64,000 nt of DNA, from the NCBI GenBank assembly GCA_051453625.1, contig JBOZIK010000001.1, positions 136,796,423 through 136,860,422 of the forward strand. Direction: 5' to 3'. Position 1 is the stretch's first letter; each line of letters starts with the position of its first letter. A program made the position numbers and the translations under genes. The notes beneath the pieces were generated by a model. The model had not been told where the DNA came from and did no database searches. It saw only the letters and a program-made list of their open reading frames with translations. This DNA is from Welwitschia mirabilis. Taxonomy: Eukaryota; Gnetophyta; Gnetopsida; Welwitschiales. This document shows, piece after piece, positions 12,674-25,131 of this stretch.

Positions 12674-13481
12674 TTGACGACTCACAAACCCCGAAAACCC
12701 AAAAGGGCGGGCTCAAGTGGATTTAAGATATTCAAGGTAGTGGAAGTGCATTTGACATCAAGCTCTTCAATGGCAGTAGAATCATCTAGTACAAAATCTT
12801 ATGCAACTTTGGTAGGGGTAAATAACTCTCAAATTTTTTCCAACTTGGATTTTGGCTTCAAACGTAACAGTGACACTTTCCATGCTAAGATGCCTATGAA
12901 CTATTCTAAGAACTTGGAGGCTCGATTCAGGAATAGTCTCATTGATAAGATTCAATCCTCAGAAGGGATCCCCTTCATAGAAAAAGTTTGCTTAGGATAT
13001 GACTAGAGATTCCAAGTAAAATGTAAGGTAATTCCTCTCTGAGATGGATTTTTGACTTTTATTGTTGATTCAGAAGATTATATGAATAAGGTTTTAGCAA
13101 AGGCCCTTATTTTTTTTGCTAAAGAGGTCTAGATTTAAAAAAATGATCTCCCTTTATTCTTAATAAACCCTCTATCTTTAAGAAGATTCTAGTTTAAATT
13201 CATATTTCAAACCCTCCCCCAAAAATATGCCACCTTAATTTTTTCAAGTAATTTGAACATACATTAGGGGAATTTGTTAAACTCAATAGACATAATGATA
13301 TCATAAGAAAAATGGTAATGGTTAGAATTTGTGTTTATATGAAACTAGATAGTTTTAATGCAGACAAAATCATCTTGGATATTATATGGGGGGAAACAGT
13401 CTTTAATATTAAAATTGAAAATCTTTATATACAATGTTCAAAATGTGGAAAAAATGGATACACAATGAAAAAATGCATTTA
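12674..13481 (+). pseudogene. LINE 1 ORF1 remnant (DUF4283-like, zinc knuckle)
   Basis: An open segment of 110 codons (12674-13006) is followed in shifted frames by QVKCKVIPL, DGFLTFIVDSEDYMNKVLA and, near 13435-13480, CSKCGKNGYTMKKC. The last is a CCHC knuckle with Tyr in place of His. Order and spacing match plant L1 ORF1 proteins (DUF4283 plus zf-CCHC), which bind the element RNA. Stops and frameshifts make it non-functional. Confidence 0.7.
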
Positions 13482-14059
13482 AATAAGAATGAAAAGATTG
13501 AAAAGATTAATTTATAGGAAGTCAGGAAAAACAAGAAGCAAGTAGTATTTTAAGGAAAAAAATAGCTTCAATCCTAAACAATGAACCCATCATGTAGGCA
13601 AGCAAGTATGAGATTCTCTCAAAAGAAGAATTGGAACATATCACAAAAAAGGAAATAGAAAAAGACTATGACAAAGTTAAGCAAAAAGATATGGAGCACA
13701 TCCATAATGCATCAGTATTAGTTCCAATGCTTCATTTATAGCATGAATCATAGATGGTCATGGAACAAGAACTTAAAGATAGTGGAAATAACATTAATGA
13801 GCATGTTGTGAACACACAGATAAATAACAAAAATGGAAAAATAGGATAAATAGACATAAGGATAAGAATGAATACCAAAAAGGCAAGATTGAAAAGAAGA
13901 TAAAGGAGGATATCCAAGATGGTAAGAAATCTCAACTATCCTTTTCATGATTATTTCCTAAAATTACAAAGGCCTTGGGAATGGTCAAAAAATTTCCTAC
14001 CTTTGGAGTCTCTTAAGGGACTTACTAGTTTCCATGTATTTTCTTTAAGAAATGAAGAT

Positions 14060-14645
14060 TGATTCTCTAAAGACTAGTCATTTTTATGCAAAATTTCCTT
14101 GATCCTTTATTTTGATTCCGAGTATGGACACAAAAAAAGGATTTATGATCCTCTGGAAGCATGGTAACATATCTATTATTATCAAGAGTAACAACCACCT
14201 TACTATGGACTGGAATTTTAATGATCAAAAAAGAAAAATCACCAACTTTTATAAGCCTCTGGAAGTCGATCAAATACTCTAATGCCTTTAGCACATTATG
14301 TTAGATTTTCTAGATATCATTATGTGTGGCTTTAATCAAATCCTTAGTCCTTATGAGAAGCTTAGTAATATTTTTAATCTCTCCACTATTGATCTTTTTT
14401 CTGATTTTTTCAATAAGCATAGCCTTAGATATCTTCCTCTTCACGATGCTTCCTATACTTGGAGTAATCTTAGGGAAGGTAAAAATCTTGTTATGTTAAG
14501 AATTGATAAATGTTTAGTTAAAAACTGTAATGAATATTTCTTTCTCAAAGCAAGATCTATATTCTTTTCCAATCATAGGTCTATAATCCTCACAATGAAC
14601 TCCCATCAAAAGAAGTCTTCTTTCATTTTAAGCACTCTTAGTTGA
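14060..14645 (+). pseudogene. LINE 1 endonuclease remnant
   Basis: The open stretch 14298-14645 carries CGFNQILSPYEKLSN (normally CGDFN), LFSDFFNKHSLRYLPLHD, YTWSNLREG and RIDKCLV, the C-terminal blocks of a LINE apurinic/apyrimidinic-type endonuclease. Decayed N-terminal sequence (MDTKKGFMILW-like) lies before it. This domain nicks target DNA in intact elements. The catalytic Asp of GDFN is missing here. Confidence 0.75.
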
Positions 14646-15133
14646 AAGATCCAAACTACATTAAATTTTTTAACATCTTTGGAATACTCTAGTGAAAGAT
14701 AATGCTACTTATAGGTTATTTCAAAAGTTCAAAATTTTAAGGCATGAATCGATTATTTGAAAGAAATGGTTAAATGATTCTTTTAGAAACACTAAGAATT
14801 AATTATTGAAGGAAATAAACATTATTCAAAAGCACAATGAAACCATCAGTTCTAATTTAAGTTATGAAAAGAATCTTATCTCCCAAATTCACAATATATC
14901 TTCTAAGGAAGAAGCTTACTAGAAAAAGTAATCTAGAATCTAATGACTTAAAGAAGGGGACTGCAAAATGAAATTCTTCTTCGATATAATGAACAGACAC
15001 ATGTGGAAGAATAGTATTCAATGAAGTGCATCTGCAATGCACTACTAGTCTAATGGTTAGATTGCTAATTCCTTTGTTAAATATTTTTAGAAATTATTTG
15101 TAGAGAAGTTGGTGATCCTCAATAGCGTCCTAG

Positions 15134-15450
15134 TTGGTCCTTTTATCACCATGGAACAATAATGTTATTTGAGTTAAAAAGTTATAGAGGAGAAAATTTG
15201 GAACACCATTCACTTCATGAAAAATAATAGGATGCTAGGTCNNNNNNNNNNNNNNNNNNNNNNNNNNNNNNNNNNNNNNNNNNNNNNNNNNNNNNNNNNN
15301 NNNNNNNNNNNNNNNNNNNNNNNNNNNNNNNNNNNNNNNNNTTGGTCCTTTTATCACCATGGAACAATAATGTTATTTGAGTTAAAAAAGTTATAGAGGA
15401 GAAAATTTGGAACACCATTCACTTCATGAAAAAGAATAGGATGCTAAGTC
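15134..15450. other. Near-identical 108-bp ends flanking a 100-N gap
   Basis: 15134-15241 and 15342-15450 carry the same sequence with a few differences on either side of Ns 15242-15341. This is most likely an unresolved contig overlap or two haplotypes, not a real tandem repeat. Confidence 0.75.
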
Positions 15451-16070
15451 ATGATGGATTTACTATAAAATTCTAGAAAACTTTTTAGGATATTACTAAA
15501 GTTGATGTTTGTAATGCGATTCAAGAAATGTTTGAGAAAGGTACCTTTTACAAAACTTTCAATAACACTCTTCTCACTCTTATTCTTAAAGAAGATGTAG
15601 AAAGTTCTCATCAATGTAGACCACTCAGTCTTTGTAATGTTTTCCATAAGATTTGCACTAAGATTATTGTAGATAGGTTTAAAGTGCTTCTCCTAAATAT
15701 GGTCCTACCATCCTAATCCAGTTTTATTTTAGAAAGAGTTATTCATGATAATATAATCTTCACAAATGAAGTCCTTTATTGGTATCATAAAAGACAGAAA
15801 ACTGTAATGTTCCTTAATCTTGATATAGCTAAAGAATTTAAAATAGTCTAGTGGGAAATAGTAGACTATGTGTTATAAAAGCATGGTATACCCACACCTA
15901 TCAGGCGTCTCATTTACTTTTGTATTTCGACACTGACATTTTCTATTATGATTAACAACAGTAGCCTACATTAAGATGATCATCTTTCTCCAAGTCTTTT
16001 TGTTCTGGTGATGGATTCCTTAACCTATATTTCATTTAGAATCAGAATCAAATTTCTACCATTAACCTAG
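15440..16070 (+). pseudogene. LINE 1 reverse transcriptase remnant
   Basis: Across frames it reads SHDGFTIKFYKTF, then NNTLLTLILKEDVESSHQCRPLSLC with NVFHKICTKIIVDRFK, then LNLDIAKEF, FSIMINNSSLH and DDHLSPSLFVLVMDSLT. These match LINE RT blocks (S-x-RPISLCNV-x-YKI, LDIAKAYD, the RQGDPLSPYLF block). Internal stops abolish function. Confidence 0.85.
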
Positions 16071-16251
16071 CCTCCTCTTATTCCATCCTTTAATTCGAAA
16101 TCGATACTCTCCTTTGTCTAGACTCCAGCCTTCCTATGGTAAGGCATATTCCCAATTTTCTAAATAAGTTCTATGATTTTTAAGGTCTTGTAATAAATAA
16201 ACACAAATTAAAACTCTTTCTTAAGCAAGAAAGACAACTACCTCTCAGGTT

Positions 16252-16845
16252 TTTCAATGCTTGCAAGCTGCATTTCCTAATGTCTATCTTGGTTTCCCTT
16301 TTAACTCAAATCAGATTGCTGACAATCTTTGGCCTTCTTTGGTGAGAAAAATTATAGCTCGATTAACTAAGTGGAAGAATAAATTATTATCAAGTAGAAA
16401 TAAAGTTTTCCTTGTTAAATATTTCTTAGTAAGTATGACTATTTATCCCACAAGTTTTCCTTATTGGGTAGCAAGTCCCACAAGAGGCTTCATCTTATAA
16501 ACTTTGAGCAAATTGCCATGCCAAAGAAAGGAGGTGGTCTTGGCATTAGAAAAACTATGGATATAAGCAAATGTATTCTTGCTAAGAACTACAGTATATT
16601 TTTGTCTGACAACATTTTTTGGGTCAATTTCTTCAAAGAAGATTATGATAATAAAGCAAAGCATTATACTTTTTGGAAGCACATGATCCGTTCCACCAGA
16701 CAGGTTTGGCCACAAGTTTCTGAAAATCAAATTCTTCCTCTCCAAAATGGCAAAATAAGCATATCAATAATTTATCATAATTTGTTTGAGTATAATCATA
16801 GATGGAAAAAATTATGGAAGCTAAATATCCTAGAGAAAATTAAAA
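16252..16845 (+). pseudogene. LINE 1 ORF2 C-terminal region
   Basis: Includes YLGFPFNSNQ, LWPSLVRKIIARLTKWKNK, LLSSRNKVFLVKYFL and, one frame over, PKKGGGLGIRKTMDISKCIL with LAK. These are the usual blocks between the RT and the zinc-finger tail (YLG-P, W-L, GGLGI, LLAK). It ends in an N gap. Confidence 0.8.
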
Positions 16846-16945
16846 NNNNNNNNNNNNNNNNNNNNNNNNNNNNNNNNNNNNNNNNNNNNNNNNNNNNNNN
16901 NNNNNNNNNNNNNNNNNNNNNNNNNNNNNNNNNNNNNNNNNNNNN

Positions 16946-17314
16946 GCCTTCTTTGATGTGAAAAATTACAGCTTAGTTAACTAGATGGAAAAATAAATTT
17001 TATCAAGTGCAGGGAAAGTTGTCCTTGTTAAATCTTGCTTAGTGACTATGATTATTTATCCCACTAGTTGCTTTCCTATAACTGAAAAGTATGTTAGCAT
17101 AATAGGTAACATTATTTAATGTTTCATTCGGTAGGGTGCCAAGTCCTACAAGAGGCTCTATCTTGTAACCTTTGATCAAATTGCCATTTTAAAGAAAACA
17201 GTTGGTCTAGGCATTAGAAAAACTATGGATATAAGTAAATGTATTCTTGCTAAGCACTATTATAGATTTTTATTTGATACTAATATTCTCTAAGTTAAAT
17301 TCTTCACAATAAAT
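16946..17314 (+). pseudogene. Second copy of the LINE 1 ORF2 C-terminal region
   Basis: Repeats 16330-16640 with substitutions (GCCTTCTTTG start, ACTAGATGGAAAAATAAA, GGCATTAGAAAAACTATGG, TGTATTCTTGCTAAGC). Either a related LINE was joined here by scaffolding across the Ns, or a local duplication occurred. An N gap of 173 follows. Confidence 0.75.
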
Positions 17315-17487
17315 NNNNNNNNNNNNNNNNNNNNNNNNNNNNNNNNNNNNNNNNNNNNNNNNNNNNNNNNNNNNNNNNNNNNNNNNNNNNNNNNNNNNNN
17401 NNNNNNNNNNNNNNNNNNNNNNNNNNNNNNNNNNNNNNNNNNNNNNNNNNNNNNNNNNNNNNNNNNNNNNNNNNNNNNNNNNNNNNN

Positions 17488-17690
17488 ATCCTAGACGAAA
17501 GAATTTGTGGAAGAGAAATGTCCCAAAGAAAATTAAGATGTTTTGGTAGTATATGTTGAAAAGATGTAATCCCATAGTAAATAAGCTTATTTAAAGAAAT
17601 TTAAGAGTTGATCAAGATTGTGCAATGTGCCATGAAGATAATAAGTCTCAAAACCATCTTTTCATTCAATGTTCTATCTCCTCCTTCTTA
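17488..17690 (+). pseudogene. LINE 1 zf-RVT tail
   Basis: Reads NLWKRNVPKKIKMFWW, then CAMCHEDNKSQNHLFIQC at about 17620-17673. This is the C-x2-C ... H-x4-C zinc-finger domain at the end of plant LINE ORF2 proteins, with one in-frame stop upstream. Confidence 0.75.
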
Positions 17691-17937
17691 CATTAGCTTC
17701 GATACCTTTAACTATTTCAAGAAAAATGCCTTCATGATTGTTGGTGCTTGGATCTTACTGAAGCGTAGATGCAACATTATCTTTTAGCAGGAAAATTTAT
17801 CCATCCCAAAGTTGAAATTCAAAATTATTAGATAGATTGAAGAACTGGATTAAATCTAATTTTGTAAGAATCATGGCAGTTTAAACCCTACAAACAGAAC
17901 CACATTTGATTTGCAAGAGAACATGTAGCAGAGGGCA

Positions 17938-18606
17938 TTGGAAATGTGCTTGAGAGGGATGCCTGAACTATGCCTGAGTAGCCACTGTTATAAAAACATG
18001 CCAAAAGACATGGGAAAGGCTTTGAGAACCGAACCTACTAAGAATGATACACTGTTACACCATGAGAAAACTTGGGAAACCTTTCAAGTAGCTGGATTAG
18101 ATTCTTATGTGCTTAGCCTTAGAGGATATGATCTTGATCTCTCTAAGTAATTTTTTAAAAACTAGAACGGTAAATCTTCTCGGATAACTAATACTACCAT
18201 TTTTATTGATATTTCTTCTATTAGTAATGCCATTCAAATAGGTTCTTAAGGAATAGAGTTGAAAATGAGAGCCCTAAAGCCTTCCATTATTCTTCACTTT
18301 AAGAGATTAATTAACAAAACCCTTAGAAAGAGAGGTGAAAGCTATAGAAGGAAGGATTTACTAAGGCCATTCAATTATTTGGCTACCTTGATCATGAAAT
18401 ACTTCACTTTAGAGGATTACTTTGATAAGATCAATGAGCTCCACTTCCACTTTCTTGCTATTATTATAGGAGAGTTTCAAATAGATATTCCTTTCTTTAT
18501 CTTTCGCTTCCTTCACTACTCTTTCCAAAGTTGTAAGGTTCACCATGAAGGATTGATGTGGTTGCTTTATCAAAGAAAAATGCAGTGTAATGTGGGCATC
18601 TTAGCT
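17938..18606 (+). pseudogene. Plant transposon / gag-like protein remnant
   Basis: Two open segments (17938-18150, 18259-18609) with a short broken piece between them. Readable blocks are TWETFQVAGLDSYVLSLRGY, FFKNWNG-like, RKDLLRPFNYLATLIMKYFT, ELHFHFLAIIIGEFQIDIPF and HHEGLMWLLYQ. This resembles the putative plant transposon protein family of degenerate retroelement gag proteins, but I recognise it only by pattern. An acidic, lysine/glutamate-rich stretch follows (about 18720-18815). Confidence 0.4.
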
Positions 18607-18840
18607 TAGCAAGAAATCCCAAGAGGACCTATGCAAAAGNNNNNNNNNNGGATCCACTAAAGTATAAAGGAAGTGATAAAAAGTGCAGGGAGAGGTGTAA
18701 TAACAACACACCAGATACACAGAAGATAGAGCAGAAGAAGTATGAAGAAGAAGCTATGGAGAAAGAGGAATAGCAAAAAGTAGAAAATGTTGAAGAGGAA
18801 ACTAAACCTCTGGCTTCTTCCCCTATTGCCTAAATGTCAT

Positions 18841-18893
18841 ACCCCTTCTCCCCTCCTTACCCCCCGCCCCCCCCGCCTCCTCCCTTTCTCCTG
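18841..18893. repeat. C-rich tract (possible G-quadruplex on minus strand)
   Basis: Runs of four to eight C separated by one to four bases in an AT-rich setting. It lies just before a 100-N gap whose two edges share about 24 bp, so the gap itself looks artefactual. Confidence 0.6.
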
Positions 18894-21439
18894 CACAAAC
18901 TATGGCCCAAGTGATTACCATTTTGTTNNNNNNNNNNNNNNNNNNNNNNNNNNNNNNNNNNNNNNNNNNNNNNNNNNNNNNNNNNNNNNNNNNNNNNNNN
19001 NNNNNNNNNNNNNNNNNNNNNNNNNNNCTAGGGCCCAAGTGATTACCATTTTGTTGTAAACCCCTTAGGGTATGCTAGACTTGAACCTTTTTCTGATTGG
19101 ACTTGAAGACCTGGGTTGACAAAATTAGATGCTGATGTATGGGGTTTGAATACTAGATAGACTTCTACCATTTTAAAATCTAGCTCTTGAGCCATGTTGT
19201 AAATCTTATTCTTTCTTTGAGGTAATATAATCTATTTACCATCTTTCAAAAAAATTAATTAATGTTGTAAATGTTATTTGTTGCTTTTAATAAAGCATCC
19301 ATTTGTGTCATAAGTGCAAATGACATTCATCTTGCATGCTATAGAAAAATTGAAAGTGATATATTTATTTAAAAAGAAAATCTATTTCAAAAAAATATGT
19401 ATTTCGAGAAAAAAAGAGTTTAAAAAAGATAACTTTAATAATATACAAATTAACAAAGACGTCATGAATATCAAAGCTAAAGATATTTCTTCTAAAGAAA
19501 TAATTAGCTTTGACTTAAGTAAAAACCAAAATTTATTTCTTCTTTAAAAAATTTAAATGAAGCTTTAATCTTCATAAGATTTTTTAAGAAAAATTATAAA
19601 AAAATAAAAGGTTACTTCTTGAAAGTATTGGACCATGTATAGAGGGGATATTCCTAAGATAATGTTAAGGATAAATTAGTTACTAAAGATATGGAGATTT
19701 AACATGTCTAAACCTTCATATAGAAGAAACATTTAAAGATAGTTTCAAATGAGTTATAGGTCTAGAACTAGAAAACAAAAAGAAGACAATTATTTAGTTA
19801 CTTCAAAGATAATGAATCCTGGTAATGAGGAAACATAGGAACTTTAGGGGAAAAGGAAAACTAAGAAAAGACTATTAGTTTATAAAGCACTATTATGTAA
19901 AGACATAATTAGAATAAGGACTATGAAAAAAAATATTATTGTGTTAGGATTAGAAGTAATAACAAAGAGGAAAATCATATTAGGCATGAATAAAATCATT
20001 CATTTATGCCATAAATAAAATATTTAGTTACAACTCAAGGGTTGCAATAACCCCTAAAGAATTAAGACCATTAAAATGTGGTGGAAAAAAAGATAATCCT
20101 AATTTTGTTTTCATTTACAAAACCAAATGCTCAACTTAAACTTTTGATAACATTATTTGTAAGAAATTCTTCAAATATTGTTTTGCTTTTTCAAAACCAA
20201 TAGACAAGTTAGGTGATAAGTGATTATTATGACTATCTTAGTGGAATGCAATAAAGCTTTAGAATAATCAGTTTGTTATACAATTCATATGAAAAATGTT
20301 TTATTAATTTTAGTTAGTGTCTATTGTCCACCATCTATGGGAAAATAAAATACTTTTGTAACTTATTTTATCAAAATATTCAAAGACTTTCTAATCTTAG
20401 TTTAATTAGTAGTGATTTCATTGTTGCTTTTCATGAATATGAAAAATAAGGATGGGAATCTTTAGATTCCTAAAAAATAGAAATTTACAATAGTGGTATA
20501 AATGAATGTGGTTTAATATAAAATTAATAAAAAATTTGGTTCAAATTTAATTCTTAAAAATTTAAAAAAATTCTGTATGAATCTATATTGATTTTTCATT
20601 AGTTAAAACTCTTCGAGTTAAATTATTACTTGTATTGGTTTATATTGTTAGTCAATTATTCTTCAAACTCATATTGATCAAAAGAAGCATTAAATTTTCA
20701 AATGGATGAATATAGTTATTTTTAATTTTCTAATTTAAAATGGAAACTCTAAGGATTATAAAGATTAGAGCTAAGAGCTTAAACTTATTTTAGATATAAT
20801 GAAACTTGAGTAATACCAAGGAACCTACAAAATCCTAGCACATCTCTTACCTGTTAAATTAGAAAAATAAAGGGGAAAAATATTTAATTTATTAAGTTTA
20901 ACAACTTTAAGAAGATCTTTAGAAAGACATATGAATAGGTAATTTAGGTAGCAAAGAGAGAAATAAAATTGCTTTTGAATCCTTATCTTTTACAAAAATT
21001 AAAGTAGTTTTATTAATTCTAAAAGGAAAAATTTCACGAATGAAAGAAGATGATGCAAATTCTAGTTTTGACCCCTTCATATGTATGCTATAAAGTAAGA
21101 GAACTCTAAATTAATCCCTTGTATTAAAGGTGAAGAAAATAAACATGTTTATGATAGTAATTATATGAGGAAAATTTTTGTAAAATAAAAAAATTGCTTA
21201 GCAAATCCAAAATAGATAAATATGAATAACAGTAATTATTTTTTAACTATTTTTAAAGACCTTCAGAATTTTAGATAATTTTTAAAGATTTTTCTTTTGT
21301 TTAGATAATGTTAACTCTAGAGAAAATAAATCTCATGAATATATCACATTTTAGAGTAATAAGACTCTATGTAAGGTTATTTATAGAATAATATCAAATT
21401 TTCTTGCAAAAGGATTGAAAATTATTATTACAATTAGGA

Positions 21440-22100
21440 TTTCATATTTACAGGAAGGCTTCATAAAGAAAGATATATTTTAGATCAAGTAATTTTGGTT
21501 TATGAGAGTTTCCTGTTTGATGGTAAAATAGTAGGGGTGGTTTGGGGGTTGGGGATTAGAAGTGGAGATGGGGGGGAAGGGGTCAAGGTGGGTGCGGGTG
21601 GGGGAGCTGGGGGGGAGGGGGGCATGCAAATTGGATATTAATAAGGTGTATGATAAATTGAATTAGTTTTGTCTTAAATCAATAATTTAAAAATTCATTT
21701 TTCTAAATGAAGATAAAAATAATTAAATTTTTTAATACCTCTTCATATCTTCTTATTATTATAAATGGTAATTAGACGAATACCTTAATAGTAAAAATGA
21801 CATTTGGTAATGTTAGAGATTATTGCCATTTCGTTTTCTTTTAGTTATGGAAATCTTAGAAGTAATGATTAAAAAGGTTGAAAGAGATAAATCTTTCATG
21901 GACATTAAAGTTGTAGAAGATACTCCTAATTTAACTCATTTTTAATATGTGAAGAATACTTTCGTATTTTGTAGAGGGGAAACAAAGAATTTTGAAAGTA
22001 TTTAAGATATTGTGAAAAGTTTGGTTTAAGTATTAATATTCATAAAAGTCTAACTTATATTTTTAACATGGATCGAAAACAAATTTATAAAATGCAAGGA
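21440..22100 (+). pseudogene. LINE 2 reverse transcriptase remnant
   Basis: KLDINKVYDKLN followed by the NG...T, RQG and FCRGE blocks places this as the palm of a LINE RT. A G-rich island sits between the QEGFIKK/LDQ block and KLDINK, where about 15-20 residues would be expected. Many stops. Confidence 0.7.
21531..21622 (+). repeat. G-rich island with G-quadruplex potential
   Basis: About 92 bp with at least ten runs of three or more G, several of five to seven, inside strongly AT-rich LINE sequence. Four or more runs with short loops occur repeatedly on the plus strand. Confidence 0.8.
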
Positions 22101-23099
22101 ATTTGGAATTGTCAAACTAACAACTTGCTTGAAAAACATTTAGTTATTTCACTTTTTCTAGGAACAGAGAGCACTATCAAAAAAATGGTTAAAAAAATTA
22201 AGATGAAAAGTAAATTTCTTTATTAAATAATAAAAGCTTAACTTGTCTAAAGTTTTATTTAATGCTTACCAATTTATTTAATGTCTTAATTCTGTACCTT
22301 GAAATAAGTTATTAAGTGCACAAAAAAGCTAAATTTAAATTTTTTCTGAGGAAGTACTAATGATAATAAGCAAATTAATTTAAAACATTACATTCTTTGC
22401 ATAGATCATGAGGTGAAGGTTATTTTAATTTAGAAAAGTTTCACGAGTTAAATATTTTCCTTTTTGCTAAAATGTTTTGAGGATTGTATGTCTAGAATGA
22501 AGATGGGCTCAAGTATTAAAGGTTAAATATTTAAATCATTTTGAAAATTTCTTTAAATATCTACATGTTAGCAAAGGATTTTCAATTTAAGACTGGATTA
22601 TCAAAATTTAAGAGATTGATTAAAGAATTATATGGATTCATAAATTCATGAAAATTAATAAGAGTAAGAAAAAGATACTAATACTCTTTGAAGTTATCCT
22701 CTAGGTATATAAGCAATTAGATATGAGAAAAATTAAAAATAGCTTAAAGATACATCTTTTATTTATCTAGCATGATTAAATAAATTTTCTTATCTAGAAA
22801 ATTATTAAAAGTTTAATTGCAAATTTATAAATCACCACTACTTTTGTAAAAATAAAAATGAATCTTCTAGATGTTATTTTCTTCATTATAAGAAGGCAGG
22901 AAAAATTTGAGATTTTATTAAATGATCTTGAAACTTAGCTAAATAATGTCATTGGTATTGCTTTTTGTCATTTGTTGCTTCATACATTATAAAAGCTTTG
23001 AAACGATCATAATTTAACTCTTTAGAGAAAAAGAATTTGATACTTGATATATTTTTAATTCAATTATTAATGAATAAAATAAAAGTCTTAAAATTCAAA

Positions 23100-24589
23100 T
23101 AGGAATTATATTTTAAAATGTAACATTATTATTTGAACATTTCAATCTTCTTATCCTTCCATTCTGAGTAGTTTTTCATGATAAAAGAATTGGAAAACTA
23201 GGCTTTAATCACGCTAAAATGATCCTAACTTTATTTTTATATAATATCTAGAGTTATAGTTAATCTTTTTTCCTTTTGATGAATCCTTTAGGTAGAACTT
23301 AATTTCTTAAGATTTAAGAGAAGTAATTTAAAGCAATAATATTTTACATCTAACACAACTTTTGTCTTAAAGAGCTAACACTCCTATTATTAGTGGTACA
23401 TTGATCACTATAGAACTAAATTTTTAACTTCTTATTCTTCTTTTGTTATATTTCTTGGTGAAATAAAAAAGAAAGAAAGAAAGAAAGAAAGAATACACAA
23501 GTTTGTTTTTGAAGGTAGTATACAAGGTTATTTACTTATACTAAAAATGCTTTCTAAAATAATTCAAGGTTTTTATACTCATTCTATTATCGTAAAATTT
23601 ACAGCTTGTACACCCACTTTTTTAAGCTTAAATTATGTATTTTTCCTTTAGTTCAAATCATCTAAAACGGTGTTTATACATTCTAGTCTAAAATTGTAAT
23701 TCTTCTATTATTATCATGGGAATCATTTAAAAACATGGTCATATGCTTTTTAAACATGATTAATAGTTAAGCAATGTTAATAAGTTAAATTAATGGATAT
23801 CAAGCACAAGAACTTCTTTATCATGTCTAGAGAGCTCAATGGAATCTAGGGGATGAAAATGTTATGTATCAAAAAAGCTTGCATATAAATTCAAACATAT
23901 GACCTAGAATAAATGGAAATAGATGAATGAGGTTATATAAGTATTTTCTTTACATCCCATTTGGATATTAAAAAGGTAAGTTTAAGGCACTCAACAAAAA
24001 GATTCTCTTTGTCTTTAATGAAATTAGTTAAAAATAATTAACAAGTACATTATTATCCTAATTCATTATTCAATTTACTGGTTTCAATCCAAACATGATA
24101 ATAAATCATTCCCACTTTGTTGATTAAAGCTCTAATTTTAATAAGAATTGTAACATTTAAATAGTTTTATTTTTTTATTATAGTATTCATCTTTACCTTT
24201 TTAAAAATAATTTTTTTGAACTTTAATATTAGAGTAAATATTTTAAAAGACTCTTTAAAAAGATATGTTTTTAATGTGATTAACATGACATGCTAAATTT
24301 TGTTTTCTCTTTTTCTTTTTACCCCTTATTAAACCAATTATTATTTTAGGTAGCCTTACTACAACCTTTAAAAATTTGATGCATATAAAAATTTTCATCT
24401 TTTGAATCCTGATTCAACCATAAAAGATAACATATTACCTTTAAGCATTAAAACATAATATGGATGTTAGATTTTCACTTAAAATTCTATTGAAAGAAAT
24501 TATTTTAAACTCTCTAATTTTTGTGTATAATTTTACTAGTAATTCTTGTTATATAATGTGAAAGTGTTGAATCTTTAGAGTGGGAGAAA
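23100..24589. other. AT-rich sequence, no gene recognised
   Basis: Apart from the GAAA microsatellite, no family motif is seen. It may hold the decayed 3' end of LINE 2. Confidence 0.45.
23471..23493. repeat. (GAAA)n microsatellite
   Basis: Five to six perfect GAAA units. Ordinary simple repeat. Confidence 0.9.
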
Positions 24590-25131
24590 ATTAAATGATG
24601 AAAAGAAATTACAGTAGTTACATTAGAGTTTAATGTGGTTTGTCAATGTGCCTACCTCCACAAGAAAGGAGATTCACCTTTCTTATAGTTGAAGGAAGAG
24701 CAATAATGGAGAAGAATATAATTAACCTGTACAACATAGTAGCACTGATTCTAGCTTCTTTCTAGAAACTCTTCTTTTTACATGACCTTAAAACACAAGC
24801 TGAAATGCTTGCACTACATAATAAGTCTTTTAAATGCCTCTTATATAGGCTGAGGATTACAGTTAAACATGGAAAACCTTAACATAAGAATATTTCTTTC
24901 TTTTCATTTATTAGTTTTTTAATTTTTTTTCCTTTTCTTTTTTCAAATTTGATTGCATGATTATCTTGGACACATATATTATAAGCTTAATTACAACTTA
25001 CATATCAATCTTTAGTTTATTTGCTAATAATTCAAAGCCTAATTTGGGCTCAAATGTTACTAATAAAATAGCTAATTTTGGCTCACATGCCAATAATACC
25101 ACCTTAAAGCAAAATTTCTTTTTTATCTTCA
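24590..25131 (-). repeat. Copia 3' LTR (left copy)
   Basis: Matches 41498-42109 in order: TTTCTTATAGTTGAA, ATCAATAATGGAG or its variant, GTGCCT(C/A)TTATATAGG, GCTTAATTACAACTTACAT and TTAAAGCAAAA. Exact left edge uncertain. Confidence 0.75.

Larger units (their letters stand above)
12240..17700 (+). mobile_element. LINE 1, L1-type non-LTR retrotransposon (decayed)
   Basis: Plus-strand remnants stand in canonical L1 order: 5' leader, ORF1 with a nucleic-acid-binding domain and zinc knuckle, apurinic-type endonuclease, reverse transcriptase, and zf-RVT tail. All frames are broken by stops and frameshifts. Part of the region after the RT is present twice around a 100-N gap (16846-16945), and about 108 bp is duplicated around another gap (15242-15341). 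The 5' and 3' ends are approximate, and no poly-A tail or target duplication was found. Confidence 0.85.
19300..23050 (+). mobile_element. LINE 2, non-LTR retrotransposon (very decayed)
   Basis: Plus-strand blocks stand in LINE order. Endonuclease-like ILVSVYCPPSMGKENTFV lies near 20310-20370. RT blocks include QEGFIKK and YILDQVILVYES-like (21440-21510), KLDINKVYDKLN (21628-21660), NG-x-TNT with a degraded GIRQG-PLS-F region (21760-21850) and NTFVFCRGE (21954-21985). A zf-RVT-like YFCKNKNESSRCYFLHYKK lies near 22830-22900. Frames are broken everywhere. Ends are approximate. Confidence 0.7.
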
